DNA from: an uncultured Paraglaciecola sp.
GTDB taxonomy: Bacteria > Pseudomonadota > Gammaproteobacteria > Enterobacterales > Alteromonadaceae
NCBI GenBank assembly: GCA_947498355.1
Contig: CANMKA010000033.1
Location: 1-45,024, forward strand
Direction: 5' to 3'
Length of the DNA stretch: 45,024 nucleotides
Positions 28,888-37,026 of this stretch are shown piece after piece (the first letter of the stretch is position 1; each line of letters opens with the position of its first letter). Both the position numbers and the translations under genes were made by a program. The notes beneath the pieces are model-generated. The model did not search any database and had not been told where the DNA came from. It worked only from the letters and a program-made list of their open reading frames with translations.

Positions 28888-29259
28888 ATGAAACTAATTA
28901 TTAAACTTATCCGCAATCTCGTTGGCCTCATTATGTCATTTTTCGATGTAATTACTCGTGGACCTAAATTAAAACGCCCTTCTGAGGTGCAAAAAGAGGT
29001 CGACAAACAAGCCGAATCCCTCACCCTTTATCAATTCTTTGCTTGTCCGTTTTGCATTAAAACGCGCCGCGTTATCTATAAACTCAATGTGCCAATTCAA
29101 ACTCGAGATGCATCAGAAGGTTCGCCCCATCGCCAAGCGTTATTAGACGGAGGCGGCAAAATCCAAACGCCTTGTCTGCGAATCGAAAATCAAGGTGAAG
29201 TTGAGTGGCTTTATGAGTCTTCGGATATTATAAAATATCTAAGACAAAGATTTAGTTAG
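28888..29259 (+). CDS. Membrane-anchored glutaredoxin-like protein
   Basis: This 123-residue protein has an N-terminal hydrophobic segment (LIIKLIRNLVGLIMSFFDVI, 3-22) and a linker. The glutaredoxin/GST-N fold follows with active site CPFC at 53-56 (FFACPFCIKT) and the cis-Pro motif QTPCLRI. The C-terminal helix has ESSDIIKYLRQRF. It should reduce disulfides or glutathione mixed disulfides on the cytoplasmic face of the membrane. I chose the ATG at 28888. The frame extends to a TTG at 28849, but those residues are not hydrophobic and fit the family poorly. It appears monocistronic. Confidence 0.85.
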   Translation: MKLIIKLIRNLVGLIMSFFDVITRGPKLKRPSEVQKEVDKQAESLTLYQFFACPFCIKTRRVIYKLNVPIQTRDASEGSPHRQALLDGGGKIQTPCLRIENQGEVEWLYESSDIIKYLRQRFS

Positions 29260-29280
29260 GTCTGAGAGAGCCATCAACCC

Positions 29281-29320
29281 AGTAGGCCAAACGAGGCGAA
29301 TCTAGCGAACTTGGCCTACT
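29281..29320. terminator. Large inverted repeat after the glutaredoxin gene
   Basis: AGTAGGCCAA and TTGGCCTACT form a perfect 10-bp stem around a 20-base loop. No T tract follows. It may end the glutaredoxin transcript or be a binding site. The rest of 29260-29592 holds no gene. Purine-rich AGAGGA (29581-29586) is the ribosome-binding site of the next gene. Confidence 0.45.
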
Positions 29321-29592
29321 ATCCGTGAGTTTTGGGACTGAACTTCGCGAATAAGTCTTAATTGTTGTTATAAGCGACTGCCCGAACATAAAGCCATATC
29401 AAATCACCAGAGTCCACTGCCAGAGTCAGCTGAATAAACCTTAACACAGCTCCCTAAACCACCCTTTAGCGTATATTTAGCATCCAGTTTGCTCTATCTA
29501 TAGTGCTTCTCGAGGTTTTACCTTCCATACACAGAAACTTCTTGGTAAGTTATTATATGTAAAAGAATTTATGGTTTTTAAGAGGATGATTT

Positions 29593-31290
29593 GTGGTAAC
29601 AAACGTTAGAATTACATGCGTTAAACCACGCGAACGTGGTGATAAAATCCTAAGTAGAGGTGATTGGTTAATTTGCTTATGCTTACTTTTCTTCACTGCC
29701 TGTAAGCCTATGATCAGCAATGTCGATAAGGCTATTGACGAGCAAATACTTCATTTTGGTAATGGCGCCGAGCCCCAGAGCCTTGATCCCCATTTAGCCA
29801 CTGGATTACCAGAGTCACATATTCTGCAAGCCCTACTCGAAGGACTAGTCGGCGTTCATCCGCAAACCCTTGCACCCGTACCCGGCGCAGCAAAATCTTG
29901 GGACGTCTCAGCTGATTTAACTGAATATACTTTTCACTTACAACCTAATGGGCGATGGTCAAATGGCGATTTGGTTAGAGCACAAGACTTTGTTTACGCT
30001 TGGCGACGCTTACTCACCCCCAGTGTCGCATCTGAATATTCCTACCAATTACACGTATTAAAAAATGCCGAAGCCTTTAACAAAGGGGATATTAGCGACT
30101 TTTCGAAAGTAGGCGTAAAAGCCTTAGACGACCTAACCTTGCAGGTAACACTTCGTGCACCCACCCCATACTTTTTGTCTATGCTTAGCCACAGCAGTAC
30201 CTTCCCTGTACATCAAGGGACCATAGAAACATTTGGTGAAATGGATGACAGAGGTAACCTGTGGACCCGAGCAGGCAATTACGTAGGAAACGGCCCTTTT
30301 GTGTTAACCGAATGGGCGTTAAACCGGATTATCAGAGTCGAACCCAATGCTCATTACTGGGATGCAAAAACCGTCAAACTCAACGAAATTCGCTTTTATC
30401 CCATTTCGAATATCACCACCGAGGAGCGTATGTTCCGCTCGGGTACGTTACACGTGACAAATGAACTGCCCAAAGAAAAGATAGCGCCTTATAAAACTAA
30501 GCAGCCAGATAGATTAAGAATCGACCCCTACTTAGGCACGTATTTTTACCGATTTAATACGAACAAAAAGCCTCTTGATGATGTGCGAGTGCGCCGAGCC
30601 CTAGCTATGTCGATTGATCGTCAACAATTAGTGACAGCTGTATTAAAAGGAGGGCAAATTCCGGCTTATAATTATACACCACCTAACACTTTAGGTTACA
30701 CCCCAGAGGCCAAACTGGTATTCGATATAGAAAAAGCCAAGCAACTTTTAACTGAGGCTGGTTATCCAAATGGTGAGGGCCTGCCACCGATTGAAATTTT
30801 ATATAACACCAGTGAAAGTCACCGCAAGGTCGCTGTGGCTATTCAGCAAATGTGGAAGATAAACTTAGGTGTAGACGTGGCTATCTTCAACCAAGACTGG
30901 AAATCTTATTTATCAACAATCAATAACGCCAACTACTCTATTGCCCGAGCAGGTTGGATTGGCGATTATGTCGATCCGAATACGTTTTTAAATGTCTTTT
31001 TGACCGGTGGCGGCAATAATCGTACGGGGTTTGCTAACTCCGAATACGACAAGTTCATTCAACTGGCAAGCACTGCCACTAATCAAACAGAACGCTATGC
31101 CTATTTTCAACAAGCTGAAGCAATCTTAGTTGACCAAGTACCGATTATACCGATTTATACCTATACCCGTGTATTTCTTAAGCACCCAAGCGTGCAAGGC
31201 TGGTATGCTAACGTCCTAGATCGCCACCCCTACAAGCACGTTTATTTAGCCACTCCTGCCACGACTCCATCTGAGGCTACTCATGATTAA
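29593..31290 (+). CDS. oppA: Peptide ABC transporter substrate-binding lipoprotein (OppA-like)
   Basis: This 565-residue protein belongs to the family 5 solute-binding proteins. It has GAEPQSLDPHLATG near 57-70, LLEGLVGVHP and PNGRWSNGDLVRAQDFVYAW. FYRFNTNKKPLDDVRVRRALAMSIDR is the family signature region. A hydrophobic stretch followed by FTAC places the probable lipid-modified cysteine at C37. The GTG start at 29593 has AGAGGA six bases upstream. OppA captures oligopeptides in the periplasm. Its last bases overlap oppB by 8 bp, making it first gene of the oppABC-DF operon. Confidence 0.92.
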   Translation: MVTNVRITCVKPRERGDKILSRGDWLICLCLLFFTACKPMISNVDKAIDEQILHFGNGAEPQSLDPHLATGLPESHILQALLEGLVGVHPQTLAPVPGAAKSWDVSADLTEYTFHLQPNGRWSNGDLVRAQDFVYAWRRLLTPSVASEYSYQLHVLKNAEAFNKGDISDFSKVGVKALDDLTLQVTLRAPTPYFLSMLSHSSTFPVHQGTIETFGEMDDRGNLWTRAGNYVGNGPFVLTEWALNRIIRVEPNAHYWDAKTVKLNEIRFYPISNITTEERMFRSGTLHVTNELPKEKIAPYKTKQPDRLRIDPYLGTYFYRFNTNKKPLDDVRVRRALAMSIDRQQLVTAVLKGGQIPAYNYTPPNTLGYTPEAKLVFDIEKAKQLLTEAGYPNGEGLPPIEILYNTSESHRKVAVAIQQMWKINLGVDVAIFNQDWKSYLSTINNANYSIARAGWIGDYVDPNTFLNVFLTGGGNNRTGFANSEYDKFIQLASTATNQTERYAYFQQAEAILVDQVPIIPIYTYTRVFLKHPSVQGWYANVLDRHPYKHVYLATPATTPSEATHD

Positions 31291-32215
31291 GTTTATTTTA
31301 ATACGCTTGCTACAAGCTGTACCGGTTTTATTTACCGTGGTGCTAGTGACGTTTTTTATTATCCGCCAAGCCCCTGGTGGACCGTTTGATTCAGAAAAGG
31401 CTGTGTCACCTTATGTACTTGAAAAATTAAACGAGCGTTATCAACTAAACGATCCGGTGCATGTACAATTTGGTAACTACCTAGTAGACATAATACAGGG
31501 AGATTTTGGCCCTTCATTTACTTATCCCACCCGCTCAGTAAGCGAAATGATTTTCACTGGGCTTCCGGTGACCTTTGAATTAGCTATCAATGCCCTATTG
31601 GTTGCTTTACTCATTGGCATAGCTGCGGGTCTCATTGCTGCAATCAAGAAAAACACGGCTGCCGATTATGTGTCTATGAGTACCGCTATGATAGGCATAT
31701 GTATGCCTTCGTTTTTACTTGGCCCTATTCTTATTCTAGTATTTGGCATTTACTTAGAATGGCTGCCAGTTTCGGGCTGGGGTTACTCTGACGGTGATAA
31801 AATATTGCCATCTATTACTTTGGGTGCCGCTTACGCTGCTTATATCGCACGCCTCACCCGAGGAGGTATGCTCGAAGTATTAGGCCAAGACTATGTGCGT
31901 ACCGCCAGAGCAAAAGGCTTAGCTGAACACGTCATCATTTTTAAGCACACGCTAAAAGCAGGGTTACTGCCTGTTGTGTCGTTTTTAGGGCCTGCCATAG
32001 CAGGTTTGTTGTCGGGCTCGTTTGTTATCGAGACCATTTTTCAAATTCCGGGCTTAGGCCGCTTTTACGTCGACGCAGCATTTAACCGTGACTACACCAT
32101 GATCATGGGCACCACCATTTTCTTTTCTGTGTTGATCGTGGCGTTTAATTTATTGTCAGACATCATAGCCGTAATGCTCAACCCAAGGCTTAGTTATAAC
32201 GAGGAGCAAATGTAA
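31283..32215 (+). CDS. oppB: Peptide ABC transporter permease OppB
   Basis: The 310-residue permease begins MIKFILIRLLQAVPVLFTVVLVTFFIIR, the standard OppB/DppB N-terminal helix. The family segment PGGPFDSEKAVSP and about six membrane helices follow. The EAA loop that contacts the ATPase lies near DYVRTARAKGLAEHVIIFKH (about 202-221). Length matches E. coli OppB (306) rather than the longer YejB. It overlaps oppA by 8 bp, and its TAA shares a base with the oppC ATG. Confidence 0.94.
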   Translation: MIKFILIRLLQAVPVLFTVVLVTFFIIRQAPGGPFDSEKAVSPYVLEKLNERYQLNDPVHVQFGNYLVDIIQGDFGPSFTYPTRSVSEMIFTGLPVTFELAINALLVALLIGIAAGLIAAIKKNTAADYVSMSTAMIGICMPSFLLGPILILVFGIYLEWLPVSGWGYSDGDKILPSITLGAAYAAYIARLTRGGMLEVLGQDYVRTARAKGLAEHVIIFKHTLKAGLLPVVSFLGPAIAGLLSGSFVIETIFQIPGLGRFYVDAAFNRDYTMIMGTTIFFSVLIVAFNLLSDIIAVMLNPRLSYNEEQM

Positions 32216-33123
32216 TGGCATCGATTCCTAGTACTCGCCAAAATCCAACCGCCTCCTCTAGCATTGACATTGTCGAGGGTCGCTCGTTATGGCAAGACGC
32301 CCTAAGTCGACTCAAACAAAACAAATTGGCGATGACAGGTCTATATTTTTTGAGTTTCATGATCTTAATTGCCCTATTAACGCCTTGGATTGCTCCCTAC
32401 TCTTACGAAACTCAAAACTTAGATATGGGTGCAACTGGCCCCTCTTGGGCACATTGGCTGGGTACAGATACCTTTGGTCGCGATTTACTTACGCGCATTA
32501 TGTACGGTGGCCGGGTGTCACTTATGGTGGGCTTTGTAGCCACTGCCGTAGCTTTGGTTATAGGAGTGTTATGGGGCGCGATTGCAGGTTACGTTGGCGG
32601 CAAAACCGATGCTATTATGATGCGAACAGTAGACATATTGTACGCTCTACCCTTCATGATATTTATCATTTTGCTTATGGTGGTATTTGGTCGCAGTATG
32701 CTGCTATTGTTTTTGGCGATTGGCTGCGTCGAATGGTTGACTATGGCGAGGATCGTAAGAGGCCAAGTGCGAGTTGTGCGTAAACAAGAGTACATCAATG
32801 CAGCCATTGCGATGGGGCTATCCCATTGGCATATTATTACTCGCCACGTAATCCCTAATATTTTGGGGCCTATCATTGTTTACGTTACCCTGACTATTCC
32901 AAGCGTCATGCTTTTAGAAGCCTTTTTAAGCTTTTTAGGTTTGGGTGTTCAACCACCAGAAAGCTCTTGGGGCTTATTGATCTCTTATGGCGTAGAAAGC
33001 ATGGAAGAGTACCCTTGGTTGATTATATTTCCTGGAGCCGTGTTGTCTTTGACCTTATTCGCACTCAACTTTTTAGGGGATGGCCTTAGGGATGCCCTCG
33101 ACCCCAAAGCCTCTAAGGATTAA
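32215..33123 (+). CDS. oppC: Peptide ABC transporter permease OppC
   Basis: This 302-residue permease has the N-terminal OppC module (SLWQDALSRLKQNKLAMTGLYFL) and the GTDTFGRDLLTRIMYGGRVSL motif that marks OppC/DppC. Its EAA loop lies near QEYINAAIAMGLSHWHIITRHVIPN, and about six membrane helices are present. It pairs with OppB to form the translocation channel. The start codon overlaps the oppB stop by one base (TAATG). The ATPase gene follows after only 3 bases. Confidence 0.94.
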   Translation: MASIPSTRQNPTASSSIDIVEGRSLWQDALSRLKQNKLAMTGLYFLSFMILIALLTPWIAPYSYETQNLDMGATGPSWAHWLGTDTFGRDLLTRIMYGGRVSLMVGFVATAVALVIGVLWGAIAGYVGGKTDAIMMRTVDILYALPFMIFIILLMVVFGRSMLLLFLAIGCVEWLTMARIVRGQVRVVRKQEYINAAIAMGLSHWHIITRHVIPNILGPIIVYVTLTIPSVMLLEAFLSFLGLGVQPPESSWGLLISYGVESMEEYPWLIIFPGAVLSLTLFALNFLGDGLRDALDPKASKD

Positions 33124-33126
33124 TCT

Positions 33127-34797
33127 ATGACGCAAATGACTCAAGCGGATCCTAAACCGCTACTTGATATTCAAGACTTACAGATTACCTTTCACACTAG
33201 AGACGGCTTAGTCACCGCCGTTGACAAGGTATCGTATCAGGTTAATCGCGGCGAAATTCTGGCCATAGTGGGCGAATCAGGCTCAGGAAAGTCTGTTTCT
33301 TGTTTTTCTATTCTCGATTTACTGCCCAGGCCTCCAGCTAAAATTGAACAAGGCAGAATCGTCTTCGACGGCATTGATTTATTGGCCTGCAACCGCGCCA
33401 AAATGCAGCAGATACGCGGCAATCGCATTGCTATGATTTTCCAAGATCCCCTAAGTAGCCTTAATCCAAACTTAAGCATTGGCTCGCAATTACTAGAGGC
33501 CATCAATAGTCACCAGAGTAAACTCGATAAAAAGGCAGCCAAAGACAAAGCGATTAGTGCCTTACAAGAGGTGGGTATTAGCCAACCAGAACAACGCTTA
33601 AAACAATACCCCCATGAGTTCTCTGGAGGCATGAAACAGCGTGTTATGATAGCGATGGCTCTGGTAAACGAACCTGATTTATTAATAGCCGACGAACCTA
33701 CCACTGCCTTAGATGTGACCATTCAGGCACAAATTTTTGACTTACTTAAAGCCTTGCAAGCCAAACGCAATATAGCAATATTGTTCATTAGTCATGATTT
33801 GGCCGTAGTCAAACAACTTGCACATAGAGCCTTGGTAATGCAAAAAGGAAAAATCGTAGAACAGGGCGAAATTAATGCCTTATTCGCCAACCCTCAACAT
33901 CCTTACACGCAAAAGCTACTCGCTGCTATTCCTACTTCGGCCAAACCCAGTGAACATAAGTTTATTACTAACAATCAGCCCCCAGTTTTAGAAGTAAAGC
34001 AAGTATCCATTGGTTACCCCGCAACTAAGCAAGGGCCAGATAAAGTAAAAATATCCGAATGGCTGTTAAGCCTGTTTCGAAAACCCAGTATTCAAACTGT
34101 TGTGCATCAAGCTAACTTTGCGTTACAGCAAGGGGAGATATTAGGCCTAGTGGGTGAATCGGGTTGTGGGAAATCGACCTTGTCGGGGGCAATAATGCAG
34201 CTAATACAGACCCAAAGTGGCAGTATTAGCCTCAATCAAGTCAACCTTACCCAAGCAGACAAGCAAACTATTCGCAGTAGCCGTAAAGATCTGCAAATCA
34301 TTTTTCAAGATCCCTACACCTCCCTCAATCCAAGAATGTCTGTGTACGATACGCTTCTTGAGCCATTAACACTGCACAAAATTGTGCCTAAAGCAGAGCG
34401 CCATGCGCGGATTTTGCAACTGGTAAAAGAAGTAGGATTGAGTCCGCAGGATATTCGTAAATATCCCCACGAATTCTCTGGCGGTCAGCGCCAAAGAATA
34501 GCCATTGCGCGAGCCTTGGCAGTCGAGCCTAAAGTGATCATTGCTGATGAACCCGTCTCGGCTTTAGACGTGACCGTTCAAGCCCAAGTTCTTAATTTAT
34601 TACTAGAATTAGTGAAACGACATAGATTATCTATGATTTTTATCTCCCACGACTTATCTGTAGTGCGTTATCTTTGCGACCGCACAGCCGTTATGCAAAA
34701 GGGAAAAATTGTCGAACTGGCAGAAACCGAAACCCTATTTAATCAGCCACAACAAGGGTACACACAAACTCTGTTAGCTGCTGTGCCTAGCCTTTAA
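33127..34797 (+). CDS. oppDF: Fused dual-ATPase subunit of peptide ABC transporter (OppD-OppF)
   Basis: The 556-residue protein contains two complete ATP-binding cassettes. The first has Walker A GESGSGKS (49-56), signature FSGGMKQR and Walker B LLIADEPTTALD. The second has Walker A GESGCGKS (about 343-350), signature FSGGQRQR (about 450-457) and Walker B VIIADEPVSALD. E. coli encodes these as separate OppD and OppF. Fused forms exist in GsiA and YejF. All catalytic motifs look intact, so both sites should be active. It ends the operon, and its 3' end overlaps the convergent Cys-rich gene by 11 bp. Confidence 0.93.
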   Translation: MTQMTQADPKPLLDIQDLQITFHTRDGLVTAVDKVSYQVNRGEILAIVGESGSGKSVSCFSILDLLPRPPAKIEQGRIVFDGIDLLACNRAKMQQIRGNRIAMIFQDPLSSLNPNLSIGSQLLEAINSHQSKLDKKAAKDKAISALQEVGISQPEQRLKQYPHEFSGGMKQRVMIAMALVNEPDLLIADEPTTALDVTIQAQIFDLLKALQAKRNIAILFISHDLAVVKQLAHRALVMQKGKIVEQGEINALFANPQHPYTQKLLAAIPTSAKPSEHKFITNNQPPVLEVKQVSIGYPATKQGPDKVKISEWLLSLFRKPSIQTVVHQANFALQQGEILGLVGESGCGKSTLSGAIMQLIQTQSGSISLNQVNLTQADKQTIRSSRKDLQIIFQDPYTSLNPRMSVYDTLLEPLTLHKIVPKAERHARILQLVKEVGLSPQDIRKYPHEFSGGQRQRIAIARALAVEPKVIIADEPVSALDVTVQAQVLNLLLELVKRHRLSMIFISHDLSVVRYLCDRTAVMQKGKIVELAETETLFNQPQQGYTQTLLAAVPSL

Positions 34798-35413
34798 AGA
34801 TTTGTTCCATAAGAGATACTTGGCCCTTGCAAGCTTTTGGATCGTCAGACGGGTCGTGGTCGAGCGCAGTAGTCAGCATATTTCGGCTAAACCCTTTTGG
34901 GCACCGATAACATCTTTTTGATAGTGCCCCTGCCCACGAGCCACTAGGGCAACCCAGGTCTCCGGTTTTTAAAGCTGGCCTGTAAGTATATTTATTTTCT
35001 GGCTTGCATTGGGCTGTACCTTTCTCTTCTTTAATTCTTGCAGGCTTATAATCACTTGGGCAAGTCCAACAGGCCTTATTTTTAAACCAAACCTCCTTAC
35101 TTTCACATTTGAGCTTCAGTAGTCCCGTTGGCTTACTGTGATATATGGCATCGATATATTGATTTGGCTTCCTACAATGTTTTTGAGATTCGGGGTTACT
35201 CACTGATTTATTGATCCAGTTTTCATACCCTGTTGGACATGACCAACAAGCCCCTTTATATTTAGTCACACCTTTTTGAAAATCAGAACAGCTTAATTTC
35301 TCACCTCCCTCCAATGCCATTGCATATTGATTAACTTTATAAAAATTAAGGAAAGCGCTTCCTACAATCAGCAATAGGATCAATACGGCAAATTTATATA
35401 GATACTTAAGCAT
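34787..35413 (-). CDS. Membrane-anchored protein with three four-cysteine modules, unknown family
   Basis: The 208-residue protein has an N-terminal membrane anchor or uncleaved signal (LYKFAVLILLLIVGSAFLNF, 5-24). Three similar modules follow, each with four cysteines: C42/C56/C59/C80, C103/C115/C118/C136 and C155/C168/C171/C195. The core of each is C-[WY]-x-C-P-x-x-[YF], seen as ACWSCPTGY, ACWTCPSDY and RCYRCPKGF. The cysteine count and even spacing suggest three small disulfide- or metal-stabilised domains, probably in the periplasm. I recognise no family. The 3' end overlaps oppDF by 11 bp in convergent orientation. Confidence 0.8.
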   Translation of the reverse strand: MLKYLYKFAVLILLLIVGSAFLNFYKVNQYAMALEGGEKLSCSDFQKGVTKYKGACWSCPTGYENWINKSVSNPESQKHCRKPNQYIDAIYHSKPTGLLKLKCESKEVWFKNKACWTCPSDYKPARIKEEKGTAQCKPENKYTYRPALKTGDLGCPSGSWAGALSKRCYRCPKGFSRNMLTTALDHDPSDDPKACKGQVSLMEQIFKG

Positions 35414-35805
35414 TTTACTCCCTCAATCTTAACCTGACTCTCGTTTGCATTCACAACTATCCCCATTCAGCGAAGCGTAAAGCGCATCTCACGAGTCCCA
35501 AACAGTCCTTCTTATAACCTCGCTAATGCTAAGCTTGATTTGGCTGGCTTTAGTTAACATTTAATTGATACTTAGAAGGTAACAAAACGTATTACCTCGT
35601 ATCTATGGCTTCATCATAGACCATGTTTTCTCTTGTATAAAATTTCACTACAATTCATTACCTTGCGCGCAGAGCCTCACTTTAGCGCTAATCACAGCCT
35701 ATTAAACAACAACATACTTGATCGTCGACTTTGCCTCAATTCCATATCAATTTTTCGCCGTTAAACATACAATGCAGCAATAGCTAATACAGTGAGCAGA
35801 TACTC
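35414..35805. other. Intergenic region without recognised gene
   Basis: This AT-rich 392-base gap lies between divergent genes and presumably holds both their promoters. I see no tRNA, repeat or convincing short ORF in it. Confidence 0.4.
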
Positions 35806-36753
35806 GTGCCTTGGAAAATTGTGGTTGTATGTTGCAGCGTTATATTGGGGGGATTATTCGTTTTCACTCAAATAAAAAAGCCGTCATCTCCAATTGATTT
35901 TAAATCACATTCGTCTTCTATTATTGAAGAGCAAGATTTTTTACTCCCTGAGTCAAGTACTCCTTTAAGTCAACAGATCAGCAGCAATACCGTTAATACT
36001 GATAAAGACCTAAACAAGTTTGTTAGTCTAATTAGTCATAAACAGTGGTCGGATTCAGAACGTCAACTTGGGCTTCGGCTATTGGATAAATCTGCCAAAA
36101 TCATTGGTTATATCCAGCATTTTTATTTTAAATCATTTGATGAACAGCAAAAAAAGCGTGTTCTTGAGCTGCTAAACCTAAGTGATCATCCAAACAAAAT
36201 AACCCTAGCCGAAATTTTTACTCATTCTCGCTCAAAGAAGGAGAGACAAAGCGCCTATAACTGGCTACTTGATAAAAGTTCACAAAGCACCGATAAGGTC
36301 AACGGGCTTTTGATGGACGGCATTATATTAGAAGAAGATCCTGAAATAGTAGTTAACCTAATTTTAAGCATCGATCTCTCAAACGACGTACAAAATTCTG
36401 AAGTTCTCGACGCAATAAAACTTCGAATAGCCGACATGACCTATAGTTCTGATGAATCTACTTCAAGCTTAGCAATAGTCGCCGAAGCTAGACTTTTCCC
36501 CAACTCAGCTAATCTCAAACAATTGCAATATCACCTCTCGAGTCAGTCTGAGGTGATGCAGTTGGCAGCAATAAAGGGCTTACACAATTATTCAGCGATC
36601 GATGACGCAACCATGCAGCAGTTGAAACAAATTCGAAATGCAGACCCTCAGGTAACGAACTCAAACGTTAGAACGGCAGCAGCGAGTTTACTTACAAGCC
36701 TAGGCGATTATGTCCCCCAAGATTTGCCGGTAGATCTCGATACAGACGAGTAA
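35806..36753 (+). CDS. Membrane-anchored helical-repeat protein, GTG start
   Basis: This 315-residue protein starts with a GTG and a hydrophobic anchor (IVVVCCSVILGGLFVFTQI, about 5-23). A Ser-rich linker follows, and then mostly amphipathic helices. The C-terminal part (about 225-305) has paired helices resembling HEAT repeats (QSEVMQLAAIKGLHNYSAID and NSNVRTAAASLLTSLGDYVP). The tail is acidic (LPVDLDTDE). I do not recognise a family. It is divergent from the Cys-rich gene and upstream of the BNR_4 gene, separated by 273 bases, so probably transcribed alone. The upstream GAG about 8 bases before the GTG is a weak ribosome site. Confidence 0.65.
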   Translation: MPWKIVVVCCSVILGGLFVFTQIKKPSSPIDFKSHSSSIIEEQDFLLPESSTPLSQQISSNTVNTDKDLNKFVSLISHKQWSDSERQLGLRLLDKSAKIIGYIQHFYFKSFDEQQKKRVLELLNLSDHPNKITLAEIFTHSRSKKERQSAYNWLLDKSSQSTDKVNGLLMDGIILEEDPEIVVNLILSIDLSNDVQNSEVLDAIKLRIADMTYSSDESTSSLAIVAEARLFPNSANLKQLQYHLSSQSEVMQLAAIKGLHNYSAIDDATMQQLKQIRNADPQVTNSNVRTAAASLLTSLGDYVPQDLPVDLDTDE

Positions 36754-36955
36754 TGCAACAATCGAAGCACCCTTCAAAATAACAAAAAACAAACATGTAA
36801 TTAACAAAAATCATAACTTTATGTTACAGTTGTGCCCGCTTTTGAACTCACGGAAGAAAGGGTTACAACCTTAAAAATAATTATTAGAAGTTTGTTCACC
36901 CATTATCAATTGCAGTTTTCCTTCATGTCTATCCGGATTTAGTCTCATCGAAAAC

Positions 36956-36969
36956 ACAAAACGTTTTGT
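36956..36969. promoter_or_regulatory. Perfect 14-bp palindrome, candidate operator of the BNR_4 gene
   Basis: ACAAAACGTTTTGT is a perfect palindrome with central CG, 57 bases before the BNR_4 start codon. A central CG within A/T-rich half-sites is typical of LacI-family operators. No LacI-type gene is in the window, so the regulator would be elsewhere. Confidence 0.5.
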
Positions 36970-37026
36970 CGTTATTTCTACACAAGACGACACATCATAA
37001 TTAAAATAAATATAGGTAACCCTACA

